Positions 26,215 through 36,100 of a DNA stretch of 64,000 bases are shown in pieces. This DNA is from Desulfurivibrio sp044068515 (GTDB lineage Bacteria > Desulfobacterota > Desulfobulbia > Desulfobulbales > Desulfurivibrionaceae). The stretch is taken from positions 1-64,000 of the forward strand of contig NZ_JBIPKI010000002.1 in NCBI RefSeq assembly GCF_044068515.1, written 5' to 3'. The notes beneath the pieces are model-generated. The model was given only the letters and a program-made list of their open reading frames with translations, was not told the DNA's origin and did no database searches. Position 1 is the stretch's first letter. Each line of letters opens with the position of its first letter. Made by a program: the position numbers and the translations under genes.

Positions 26215-28200
26215 ATGGAAACGACTCAATACGGCAACCTGCACCGCCTATTCGATGAAAACTTCATCGACTACACCTCCTATGTCATCCGGGAGCGGGC
26301 CATTCCCGATGTCGCCGACGGGCTCAAGCCGGTGCAGCGCCGGCTGCTCCAGACCCTGCACAACATGGATGACGGCCGCTTTCACAAGGTGGCCAACGTG
26401 GTGGGGGAGACCATGAAGCTCCACCCCCACGGCGATGCCTCGATTTTTTCGGCCCTGGTCAACCTGGCCAACAAGGGTTACCTCATCGATCGCCAGGGCA
26501 ACTTCGGCAATCTCTATACCGGGGATTCAGCCTCGGCCGCCCGTTATATCGAGTGCCGGCTGAGCCCCCTGGCCCGGGAGACCATGTTCAACCGGGATCT
26601 GACCGAGTTCACCGACTCCTACGACGGCCGGATGCAGGAGCCGGTCCGCCTGCCGGCCAAGCTGCCCCTGCTGCTGCTCCAGGGGGTCGAGGGCATTGCG
26701 GTGGGGATGGCCACCAAGATCATGCCCCACAACTTCTGCGAGCTGCTGAAGGCCCAGAAGAAGATCCTCCGGGGAGAGGAGTTTGCCGTCTTTCCCGATT
26801 TTCTCCAGGGCGGCCTGCTCGATGTCGCCGCCTACGATGACGGCAACGGCCGCCTGCGCTGCCGGGCCCGGATCGAGGAAAAGGACGACAAAACCATTAT
26901 CATTCGGGAAATCCCCTACGGCACCACGACCCAGGGCCTGATCGAAAGCGTCGAAAAGGCGGCCCGGGGCGGCAAGTTCAAAATTCTGTCGATCAACGAT
27001 TACACCGCCGAGGAGGTGGAGATCGAAATCAAGCTGGCCCGGGGACTCAAGGCCGAGGAGACCATCAAGGCCCTCTACGCCTTCACCGACTGCGAAATTC
27101 CCATCAGCCCCAACCTCACCGTGATCCGCGACAACACCCCGGCGATCATGACGGTGAGCGAAGTTTTGCGCGAAAACACCCTCCGCCTGCGCGATCTCCT
27201 GGAAAAGGAGCTGCTGATTGAGCTGGCCCGGCTCAAGGAACGCCTCCAGGCCCACCTGCTGGAACGAATTTTCATCGAAGAGCGCCTTTACAAGCAGATC
27301 GAGGAAAGCACCACCTACGCGGCGGTACTCAGCACCATCGATCAGGCCCTGCAGCCGTTCCTCGCCGAGCTGGTCCGGCCGGTGAGCCGCGAGGATCTGG
27401 AAAAACTGCTGGAGATCAAGATCAAGCGCATCTCCCGCTACGACATCGAGCGCAAGAAAAAGGAAATCAAGGCGGTGCAGCGCCAGATCAAGGAAGTCGA
27501 AACCAGCCTCAAGGACATGACCGGTTTTGCCATCCGTTTCCTCGACGACCTGCTGACCCGCTACGGCCAGGACTATCCCCGCCGCACCGAGCTGGCCACC
27601 TTTGCCGAAGTCCAGGCCAGCCAGGTGGCCCTGAGCAACCTGAGCCTGGGATACGATCGGGAAAACGGTTTTTTCGGCACCCAGGTCAAGGCCGCCCCGG
27701 AACACACCCTGGCCTGTTCCGAATACGACAAGATCCTGTTGATCGACAAGAGCGGCTGGTACAAGGTGATCAACGTGCCGGACAAGATCTTTATCGGCCA
27801 TGATCTGCTCTGGTGGGGCCGGGTGGCGGAAAAGACGCTTTTCAATCTGGTCTACCGGGACGGTAAACGCAATATCTGCTATCTCAAGCGCTTTTACACC
27901 CCCAAATTCATCATCGACAAGGAATACCGACTTTTTGATGAACACCGGCGCTCGGAGATCATCTTCCTCAAAACCGGCGAGGGCATCAACTTGCGCGCCC
28001 ATCTCTCGCCGTCGCCCCGGACCCGCAGGAACCGGGAAATTTTCCGTTGTGACGACTTCCTGATCAAGGGGGTCGCGGCCATCGGCAAGCGCCTTGCGGC
28101 CCGGCCGGTCCGCCGGGTGGAGGAAGTCAGCGACGCCGTGGCCGCCAAGGCCGAGGAACAGGCCCCGCAACCGCCCCTGTTCCGCAAGCCGGGCGCCTGA
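26215..28200 (+). CDS. parC: Type IIA topoisomerase subunit A (ParC/GyrA-like)
   Basis: This 661-residue cleavage subunit has YVIRERAIPDVADGLKPVQRR, the winged-helix KLHPHGDAS and the catalytic tyrosine at residue 111 in SAARYIECR. A coiled coil covers about residues 330-450. The C-terminal 200 residues look like a reduced beta-pinwheel. There is no GyrA box (QRRGGKG), which fits a decatenase rather than a supercoiling gyrase. E. coli ParC has 752 residues, so this form is short. The gyrase pair proper is presumably elsewhere. Confidence 0.87.
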   Translation: METTQYGNLHRLFDENFIDYTSYVIRERAIPDVADGLKPVQRRLLQTLHNMDDGRFHKVANVVGETMKLHPHGDASIFSALVNLANKGYLIDRQGNFGNLYTGDSASAARYIECRLSPLARETMFNRDLTEFTDSYDGRMQEPVRLPAKLPLLLLQGVEGIAVGMATKIMPHNFCELLKAQKKILRGEEFAVFPDFLQGGLLDVAAYDDGNGRLRCRARIEEKDDKTIIIREIPYGTTTQGLIESVEKAARGGKFKILSINDYTAEEVEIEIKLARGLKAEETIKALYAFTDCEIPISPNLTVIRDNTPAIMTVSEVLRENTLRLRDLLEKELLIELARLKERLQAHLLERIFIEERLYKQIEESTTYAAVLSTIDQALQPFLAELVRPVSREDLEKLLEIKIKRISRYDIERKKKEIKAVQRQIKEVETSLKDMTGFAIRFLDDLLTRYGQDYPRRTELATFAEVQASQVALSNLSLGYDRENGFFGTQVKAAPEHTLACSEYDKILLIDKSGWYKVINVPDKIFIGHDLLWWGRVAEKTLFNLVYRDGKRNICYLKRFYTPKFIIDKEYRLFDEHRRSEIIFLKTGEGINLRAHLSPSPRTRRNREIFRCDDFLIKGVAAIGKRLAARPVRRVEEVSDAVAAKAEEQAPQPPLFRKPGA

Positions 28201-28470
28201 GTTTGTCCCGCCTGCAACGACAATCCACGCAGAGTCTTTCGATTACTTCTTTGTGATAATCTTCAAATAATATATTGTGCTTTAGTGTCTCAAAAAGACA
28301 AGCACATACGAAATTGCTAATTACCATCCAGGCCGGCCGCCGCCTCAAGCACGGCTGTGGTCCCAGGCCCGGCAGCGCGGGGTTGCGGACCCGGGGTTGT
28401 CTTATGCCCCAGGAAGGCTGGACGGCCGTCCAATCAACTCCGGGCCCATACCGGAAAAGGAGCTGGAATC

Positions 28471-29676
28471 ATGGCGGAAAAATCCGCGATCAATATCCTG
28501 GTGCTGGATGACGAGCCGCTGATGCTCAAGTTGCTTGGCCGGATTCTGACCAACCTGGGCTTCACCTCGGTCAGCACCAGCGCCAACGGACATGCCGCCC
28601 TGGCTTCACTCGACGGCCCCGGCAACCATCCCGACCTGATCCTGCTGGATCTGAACATGCCGGAAATGGATGGGGTCGAATTCGTGCGCCACCTGGTGGA
28701 ACGGCGCTATGCCGGCAGCCTAATCCTGGTCAGCGGCGAAGATGAGCGGATGCTGCAGACGACGGTGAAGCTGGTGCAGGCTCACAGGCTGCCGGTACTC
28801 GGCTACCTGTGCAAGCCGGTTACCCCGGAGGGTTTGTGGGAGCTGCTGGCCAGGTGGGTGCCGCCGGCCCCGGACCAGCCGCCGCCGGCAACCCCAAAAA
28901 TTTACAGCGCCGATGATGTGCGCGCCGCCATCGTCAACGGCGAATTGATCAATCACTACCAGCCCAAGGTGGAAGCGGCCACCGGCCGGGTGATGGGAGT
29001 GGAAAGCCTGGTGCGCTGGCAGCATCCCGGCGATGGGATGGTGTTTCCCGGCCAGTTCATCGGGGTGGCGGAAGCCCATGGCCTGATCGACGACCTGACC
29101 CGGGTGGTGCTGACCGGAGTGCTGAACCAGGCCCGGCGCTGGCAGGAGATGGGGCTCTCGTTGCAGGTGGCGGTTAATGTCTCGATGGATAATCTGGCCT
29201 CGCTGGATTTTGTCGATTTTGTCACCACCCAGGCCGCGGCGGCGGGAGTGGCGCCGGAACAGGTGGTGCTGGAAGTCACGGAAAGCCAGTTGATGCGTGA
29301 TCTGCGCGCCCCGCTGGAAATACTGGCGCGGCTGGGTCTCAGGCGCTTCCAGCTCTCCATCGACGATTTCGGCACCGGCCATTCGTCGCTGGCCCAGTTG
29401 CGCGATATCCCCTTTGGCGAGCTCAAAATTGACCGGAGTTTCGTGCATGGCGCCTGGAACAACAGCACCGCGCGGACCATGTTCGAGGCCAGTCTTAATT
29501 TGGCCCGGCAATTGAACATGAAGGCCGTGGCCGAAGGCGTTGAGGATCAGGACGACTGGGATTTTGTGCGCCATACCAAGTGCGATTTCGCCCAGGGCTA
29601 CTTCATCGCCAGGCCGATGTCCGCCGAGGTCCTGCCCGACTGGATCGCCCGCTGGCAGGGACAAAGGCGGCCCTGA
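28471..29676 (+). CDS. Response regulator with EAL domain (c-di-GMP phosphodiesterase)
   Basis: This is 401 residues from the ATG at 28471, with AAGGAG eight bases upstream. The N-terminal receiver (about residues 7-130) has its acceptor at Asp60 (LLDLNMPEMDG). The EAL domain (about residues 150-395) has ESL in place of EAL, the metal-binding EVTES, DDFGTGHSSL and KIDRSFV, and the late EGVED. These catalytic residues suggest an active phosphodiesterase that lowers cyclic di-GMP. It opens the signalling island and is separated from the next gene by about 190 bases. Confidence 0.9.
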   Translation: MAEKSAINILVLDDEPLMLKLLGRILTNLGFTSVSTSANGHAALASLDGPGNHPDLILLDLNMPEMDGVEFVRHLVERRYAGSLILVSGEDERMLQTTVKLVQAHRLPVLGYLCKPVTPEGLWELLARWVPPAPDQPPPATPKIYSADDVRAAIVNGELINHYQPKVEAATGRVMGVESLVRWQHPGDGMVFPGQFIGVAEAHGLIDDLTRVVLTGVLNQARRWQEMGLSLQVAVNVSMDNLASLDFVDFVTTQAAAAGVAPEQVVLEVTESQLMRDLRAPLEILARLGLRRFQLSIDDFGTGHSSLAQLRDIPFGELKIDRSFVHGAWNNSTARTMFEASLNLARQLNMKAVAEGVEDQDDWDFVRHTKCDFAQGYFIARPMSAEVLPDWIARWQGQRRP

Positions 29677-29680
29677 TTTC

Positions 29681-29700
29681 CCGATTTTTGATAAAATCGG
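29681..29700 (+). terminator. Hairpin just after the EAL regulator
   Basis: CCGATTTT pairs with AAAATCGG around TGAT, four bases past the stop codon. No T run follows the right arm, so it may only be a weak or Rho-assisted terminator, or an mRNA 3' stem. Confidence 0.4.
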
Positions 29701-29869
29701 TACCGGTAGTTGGCGGGAGGGGTGGCCGGAGCCTTCAGGTTACGGGCGAAATCATGGCCGGAAACACCCTGGCTTGGCTGAAAAGCCTATTAAATCAAGA
29801 TATTAACGCAAGAGGAAACAGCATCACCGCCAACTGAGATGCGGGTTGCGCAGAACAGGATCCGATCCT

Positions 29870-30982
29870 ATGTACCTGATGACCTCGCTTGATTTTTATC
29901 TTCACCTGACCAGTATCATTCTGGCCCTGGCCTCGGCCATGCTGGCCCTTTACCTGATTCCCCTGGTCGGCAAGGTGAGGGTGTCGCTTTTGTTTGCCGC
30001 GGCCCTGGTCTTTCTGGCCATCGATCGGACCTTCGCCGTATTTGTCCACGGCGAGGAAATGCTGCTGGATCCCTCTCTCTACATCATTATCAGCGGCTTG
30101 CTGGGGGTCGGGGTTATCGGTTGTTTATGCGGCAGCGCCTACTTTATGCGCGGCATCTTTATCGAACGCAAACAGGCGGAAGAAAAAATCCGCAAACTGA
30201 ATGAAGAACTGGAATCCAAGGTCCAGGAGCGGACCAGGAAACTGATGGAAGCCCAGGAAGAACTGGTCCGCAAGGAGAAGCTGGCGGTATTGGGGCAGGT
30301 GGCCGGCAGCGTCGGGCATGAGCTCCGGAATCCGCTGGGAGTGATGAGTAACGCTGTCTATTTCCTGCAAACCGTATTGGTCGATGCCGATGACCGGGTC
30401 AAGGAATACCTGGGGATGATCGAGGAGGAGATCGCCGGTTCCGAACGCATAGTCTCCGAGTTGTTGGATTCGGTGCGGGCCAAACCGCCGCGGCCCGAAG
30501 CGGTGGAGGTGCGGACCGTGGTTGCGCGGGCGCTGCACAAGCTGACGATTCCCGCCTCGGTGAAAGTCAAATTGGAACTCCCGGATGACCTGCCGGCGCT
30601 GCGGGTCGATGCCATGCAGATCAACCAGGTGTTCCGTAATCTGATCACTAACGCGGTGGAGGCCATGCCGGGCGGCGGAGAGCTGCAAATCAGCGCGGTT
30701 GCAACCCAGCCGGAGGGCACCGTTACCATCAGCGTGCGTGACAGCGGCATCGGCATGACGGAAAAGCAATTGGACCAGCTGTTCGAGCCGCTGCTCACCA
30801 CCAAGGCCCGCGGTACCGGGCTGGGGCTGATGGTGGTGAAGAATCTGACCGGGGCCAACGGCGGCAGCGTGGGGGTGGAAAGCGCGCCGGGCCAGGGCTC
30901 CACCTTCACCGTGGTGCTGCCCAGTGCCGGCGACGCTCCAGCCTTGGGAAGTTTGGCCGGCGGCGAGGGGAGGCAGCCATGA
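29870..30982 (+). CDS. Membrane sensor histidine kinase
   Basis: This is 370 residues from the ATG at 29870 (AGGA eight bases upstream); a TTG eight codons earlier has no site. Three hydrophobic spans occupy about residues 8-100, with no large periplasmic loop, so it may sense a membrane or intracellular signal. A coiled coil leads to the HisKA H-box (GSVGHELRNPLGVMSN). The ATPase domain has NLITNAVEAM, DSGIGM and GTGLGLMVVKNL. It overlaps the next receiver gene by four bases, so the two probably form a pair. Confidence 0.9.
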   Translation: MYLMTSLDFYLHLTSIILALASAMLALYLIPLVGKVRVSLLFAAALVFLAIDRTFAVFVHGEEMLLDPSLYIIISGLLGVGVIGCLCGSAYFMRGIFIERKQAEEKIRKLNEELESKVQERTRKLMEAQEELVRKEKLAVLGQVAGSVGHELRNPLGVMSNAVYFLQTVLVDADDRVKEYLGMIEEEIAGSERIVSELLDSVRAKPPRPEAVEVRTVVARALHKLTIPASVKVKLELPDDLPALRVDAMQINQVFRNLITNAVEAMPGGGELQISAVATQPEGTVTISVRDSGIGMTEKQLDQLFEPLLTTKARGTGLGLMVVKNLTGANGGSVGVESAPGQGSTFTVVLPSAGDAPALGSLAGGEGRQP

Positions 30983-31719
30983 AAATCCTGGTGGTGGACG
31001 ATGATCAGCGGATCGTCAAGACGACCTGCGACATTCTGCAGATCAAGGGTTACGAGCCCATTGCCGCCAGCTCGGGCGAGGAGGGAGTGGCCAAGGTAAA
31101 GAGTGACCCGCCGGATTGCGTGCTGATGGATCTCAAGATGGCCGGCATCAATGGCATCGAGGCCATGGGGCAAATGAAGCGGATCGTCCCCGGATTGCCG
31201 GTGATTCTGGTCAGCGCCTACGCCACCCGCGAGAACATCGAGGAGGCGAAACGTACCGGTGCTTACGCGGTGCTGGGCAAACCGCTCAATTTCCCGGCGG
31301 TGCTTTCCTTTCTCGCCCTGTTGCGCAAGGAGGAGAACATCCTGGTGGTGGATGATGACCCTGATTTCAGCCGGACCCTGAAGGAAATACTGACCCTGCG
31401 GGGGTTCCGGGTGGAAACCGAAAGCGAGCCCCGCAAAGTACTGGGTCAGCTGGAGCAGGGCTACCAACTGGCCGTCGTCCTTGACCTCAAGCTGGGGACG
31501 GGACCCGGCCTTGATCTCCTCAGGGAAATCCGGGCCAAGTATCCCGACAAGCCGGTGGTCCTGATAACCGGCTATCGCCGGGAAATGGGTGATTCCATCG
31601 AACAGGCCCAGCGGATCGGGGCCTATGCCTGTTTGTACAAACCCTTTGAAACCGATGATCTGTTCCGCTTGCTCGAAGAAATCAAGGTCGAAAAACTGCG
31701 CAATCTGCTGGAGGAGTGA
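30979..31719 (+). CDS. Tandem-receiver response regulator (REC-REC)
   Basis: This 246-residue protein consists of two receiver domains and no output domain. The first (residues 1-115) has its acceptor at Asp51 and GKPLN lysine; the second (residues 119-235) has Asp169 and YKPFE. Both have the acidic triplet near the start, so both look phosphorylatable. Proteins of this kind act as phosphate relays or sinks. It is coupled by an ATGA overlap to the upstream kinase and followed by the GGDEF regulator. Confidence 0.9.
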   Translation: MKILVVDDDQRIVKTTCDILQIKGYEPIAASSGEEGVAKVKSDPPDCVLMDLKMAGINGIEAMGQMKRIVPGLPVILVSAYATRENIEEAKRTGAYAVLGKPLNFPAVLSFLALLRKEENILVVDDDPDFSRTLKEILTLRGFRVETESEPRKVLGQLEQGYQLAVVLDLKLGTGPGLDLLREIRAKYPDKPVVLITGYRREMGDSIEQAQRIGAYACLYKPFETDDLFRLLEEIKVEKLRNLLEE

Positions 31720-31794
31720 TGAGCCCCGGAAACCCTTCCGCCAAGTCCGTCAGGCGAACCCTGGCGGGATTGACAGCCTGAAGGACTTTTGCTG

Positions 31795-32997
31795 ATGAGT
31801 CAGAAATTAAAAATCCTGGTAGTGGATGACGACCTTAACCTCCGGAAAACGCTGGCCGACATCCTCCAGATCAAGGGCTATGAAGCGGTTATGACCGCCA
31901 ATGGGGCGGAGGCCGTGGCGGCGGCGGAACGGGAGGAATTCAGCCTGGCCCTGATCGACCTGATGCTGCCGGATATGGACGGGCTGGAAGTGATGGCCCG
32001 CATCAAGGCCATGGCGCCGTTGACCGAGGCCATCATTCTGACCGGTTACGCCTCCATCGATACTGCCATTGAAGCCACCGGCCAGGGGGCGTTTTCCTAC
32101 CTGCTCAAGCCCTATCAGGTCGGTGATCTGCTGCTGAAGATCAAACGCGGCATCGAGCGTCACCAGGCCCAGGAAGAGATCATGCGCCTGGCCTCATTCC
32201 CCGAATTGCATCCCAGCCCGGTGATCGAAGTTGACTGCGCCGGCAAAGTCACCTATGCCAATCCGGCCGCCGAGAAACTTTTCCCCGGCCTGGTCTCCCA
32301 GGGCTGGTCGCACCCTTTGCTGCATGGATTGGCGGAGTTTGTCGCGCTGCGACAAAGCAGGCAGCAGACCCACGCAATCTCTGAAGTCGAGGTTGGACCG
32401 GCAATTTACGAACTGCATACCCATTACATCAAGAGACTCGAGCTGCTCCGGGTTTATGCCCGGGATATTACCCAGCGCAAGCTGGCCGAAAAAGAAATCT
32501 ATCTGCTGGCCACCACCGACAGCCTGACCGGCCTCATCAACCGCCGGGAGTTTGCCGCGATTCTGGCCCGGGAATTGGAGCGGGCCAAGAGGTATGATAC
32601 CCCTCTGGCCCTGGCGATGTACGATCTTGATTTTTTTAAGCGGGTGAACGACACTTTTGGCCATGACGTGGGCGATTATGTCTTGCAGGAGGTTGCCGGG
32701 CTGGTAAAAAAAAACCTGCGCCGGGTGGATGTCGTTGCGCGCTGGGGCGGCGAAGAGTTCATGGTGCTGATGCCGGAAACCAGCCTGGCCACCGCCGGCG
32801 GGGTGACCGAAAAGCTGCGGCAGATCATCGCCGGCCATCACTTTGCCAACGTTGGCAAGCTGACGGCCAGTTTCGGGGTCACCGTCTTTGATCCCCAGGA
32901 TGATTTGGATGGCCTGTTGAAGAGAGTGGATGATTTGCTCTACCGGGCCAAAGAGCAGGGCCGGAACCGGGTCGAAATCCAGGCCCCGGGTCGCTGA
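31795..32997 (+). CDS. Response regulator diguanylate cyclase (REC-GGDEF)
   Basis: This is 400 residues from the ATG at 31795, with AAGGA nine bases upstream. The receiver has its acceptor at Asp55 (LIDLMLPDMDG). A middle region (about residues 130-225) resembles a degenerate PAS domain, with an EKEIYLLATTDSLTGL linker. The GGDEF domain carries the active-site GGEEF at about residue 325, so it should make cyclic di-GMP. I see no clear RxxD inhibitory site five residues before it. Confidence 0.9.
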   Translation: MSQKLKILVVDDDLNLRKTLADILQIKGYEAVMTANGAEAVAAAEREEFSLALIDLMLPDMDGLEVMARIKAMAPLTEAIILTGYASIDTAIEATGQGAFSYLLKPYQVGDLLLKIKRGIERHQAQEEIMRLASFPELHPSPVIEVDCAGKVTYANPAAEKLFPGLVSQGWSHPLLHGLAEFVALRQSRQQTHAISEVEVGPAIYELHTHYIKRLELLRVYARDITQRKLAEKEIYLLATTDSLTGLINRREFAAILARELERAKRYDTPLALAMYDLDFFKRVNDTFGHDVGDYVLQEVAGLVKKNLRRVDVVARWGGEEFMVLMPETSLATAGGVTEKLRQIIAGHHFANVGKLTASFGVTVFDPQDDLDGLLKRVDDLLYRAKEQGRNRVEIQAPGR

Positions 32998-33183
32998 TCG
33001 CCGGCGGCCGGCCCGGCCTGCCGGGGCCCTCGGCGGGAGAGGAGCGGGGCACTTTCCCCGAAGCTTCTCCATGGGCCAGAGAGGGCCGGATTGCGGGATC
33101 ACCGAGCGACACCGAGGGCCCTGGATCTCGGTCAGACCCGGATCATGCCGCCGTTAGCGGCAGCGATAACAAGGAGTTCGCCC

Positions 33184-36100
33184 ATGTCCCCTGACCATGC
33201 TCCCGTCTCCGCCGGGTCGGCAAGCGGATTCGCCGTCCTGGTTGCAATGCTGGCAATGCTTGCCGGCGGCATGGTCCTGCTCGGCTGGGTTTTTGACCTT
33301 GCCGCCCTGCAGGAGCGCCTGCCCGAGTCGGTTATCGGGCAGGCGCCCGCCACCATTTGCCTTATGCTGCTGGGGATCGCCCTGCTGGTGACGGTCCGCT
33401 TGCCCGCCGGCTTTCGTCTCCTGGCCCGGTTTGCTGCCCTGCTGGTCGGCCTATTCGCTCTGTTGAACCTGGCTGAATATCTGGCGGGAGGCCGTTTCGG
33501 CCTGGAGCAGTGGCTGCCGGGCGAGCCGGCTGCTTCCCTAGGCAGGCCCGCTTGGGAGCTGCTGAGGCCGGAGACCGCTTTGGGCTTCGTCCTGCTGGCA
33601 GTGGCCCTGGGCTTTGCCGGCTATCCGGAGAAGAACCGCCGGGTCATGCTCGCCGCTGAGATCAGCGCCCTGCTGGCGGTTCTGCTCGCCTTGGGGGCGG
33701 GGCTCTCTTCTCCCGCGCCGTGGTTCTGGACCGGGGGGTGGCCAGGCCTCGCCATCACGGTCCTGCATCCGTTGGGTCTGTTGGTCTTGCTGGGTTTGGC
33801 CGTCATGGCCATAAGCTGGCAGCAGGAATTGCTGCCCTGGTCGCTGAGCCGGGCAACCACGGCGGCCGGAGCGGGCGGCCTGATTCTGCTGGTTCTGCTC
33901 GGCTTGGGCGCCAACCTGAGCTTGTCCCGCCAGGACCAACTGAACCGCGAAACCATGGGGCAGCTTGCCGGCCTGCTCAACCACTTTGAGCAGGCATCCC
34001 CGCCGCTGACCGACGCGCAGCAATCATTCAGCGTTCTGGCAAGCCGGCAAGCAGCCGGGGCGCCCCGGTTCCTCTATGCCGTCATCGCGGCCGGGACACT
34101 GCTCGGTCTGCTGGTTGGCCTAACCTTGATCTTCAGGCTCAACCTGGTCGCCACCGCCCGCAGAGAAGCGGAGAGGTTGCTGCATCTTAGCGAACAACGG
34201 CTCAGTCTGGCCCTGGAGCCGGGTCGAACCGGCGTCTGGGATCTGGACCTTAAACGCGATACCGCCTGGCGCACCCCGCAGCATGACCGGATTTTTGGTT
34301 ATGACTCACCGCAGCCGGCCTGGAGCCGGGCCACGACCTTGCGACATCTGGCTCCCGAGGACCGCGACCGGTTCGGCCGCTGCTTTGCCGAGGCCCTGCG
34401 TACCGGCCGCCTCGAGTGCGAAAGCCGGATTGTCCGGCCGGACCAGAGCCGGGGCTGGATTCTGTTTCAGGGGCAAACCCTGCGCGATCAGCAGGAAAGA
34501 CCGCTGCGGCTACTGGGCACGGTCAGCGACATCACCGCCCGCAAAACCGCGACAGAAACCCTGCGCGCCCGGGAAGCTCAGTTCCGTTCCCTGGTCGACT
34601 CCTTGCCGCAGCTCGTCTGGATCGCCCGTCCGGATGGCCGCAACATCCATTGCAACCAACAATGGCTGGATTACACCGGACTAAGTCATGCCGAGAGCCT
34701 GGGGAAGGGATGGACCAAGGCGTTCCACCCCGATGATCGGACCCAGGCTCTGACCGTCTGGCAGCAGGCGCAGGTGAGCGGCGGCGTATACTCCGTCACC
34801 TGCCGCTTGCGCCGGGCGGACGGGGTTTACCGCTGGTGGCTGGTAAGGGGCGCGCCCCAGCAGGACGCCGCCGGCAATATCGTAAGATGGCTGGGGACCT
34901 GCACCGATATTCATGACCTCAAGGTCGCGGAACTGGAGCTTGCCCGGCTTAACCAGTCGCTCCGGGAAAGCGAACGGCGTTTTACCGATCTGTTGGGAAA
35001 CGTGGAGATGGTTTCCATAATGCTCGACCGTGAAGCACGGATCACCTATTGCAACGACTATCTGCTCCGCCTGACCGGTTGGCAGCCCGGTGAGGTCATC
35101 GGCAAAAACTGGTTCAAACTTTTTGTATCGCCCGAGCTGGCCGATCTGGAAGCGCCTTTTTTCGAAGCCCTTTTAGCCGATTCCCCCGAAGCATGGCATC
35201 ACGAGAACGAGATTCTCACCCGGGCGGGCGCACGGCGGGTCATCCACTGGAACAATTCGGTGCTGCGGTCGGCGGACGGCGAGGTGATCGGTACCGCCAG
35301 CATCGGGGAGGACATTACCGAACGCAAAAAGATGGAAACCGAGCTGCAGCAACTCAACAAGGAACTGGAAAACCGCATAGCCGCCCGCACCGCCGCCCTG
35401 GAGCAGGCCCGCCGCGAAGCCGAAGAGGCCAACCGGGCCAAGTCTCAATTCCTCGCCACCATGAGTCACGAGATTCGCACTCCGATGAACGGGGTGATCG
35501 GCATGATCGATGTTCTGCAGCAGAGCAGCCTAACGGGCTCGCAGATGGAGATGGCCAACATCATCCACGATTCCGCCCATGCCCTGCTCGCCATTATCGA
35601 CGACATTCTCGATTTTTCCAAAATCGAGGCCGGCAAGTTCCAGATCGACAACGTGACCATGTCGGTCGCCGGAGTGGCGGAGGCGGCCTGTGGCGCCCTG
35701 GATCACATGGCCGCCAAGAAAGGGGTCGAGCTGATGCTCTTCGTTGATCCGACCATTCCCGCGGCGGTCATCGGCGACCCGGGACGCCTGCGCCAGGTGC
35801 TGATCAACCTGGCCGGCAACGCCATCAAGTTTTCCAGCGGCCAGCCGCGGCAGGGCAAAGTGTCGGTCCGGATTCTGCCTGGTGCCGGCGGGCCGGACCA
35901 GGTTACCCTGGAGTTGCGGGTGAGCGACAACGGTATCGGCATGGACCGGGAACACCAGGCTTGCCTGTTCACCCCTTTTTCCCAGGCGGATTCTTCCATC
36001 TGCCGGCAGTTCGGGGGCACCGGCCTGGGCCTGGCCATCACCCGGCACCTGGTCAGGATGATGGGCGGTGAAATCAGCGTGCAGAGCGCACCGGGCCAAG

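Noticed and set aside
26527..28170. Long open frame (547 codons) antisense to parC
   Set aside because: The opposite strand is a clear topoisomerase gene. Long antisense frames are expected at this GC content, and the product is repetitive in G, A, D and L with no family motif.
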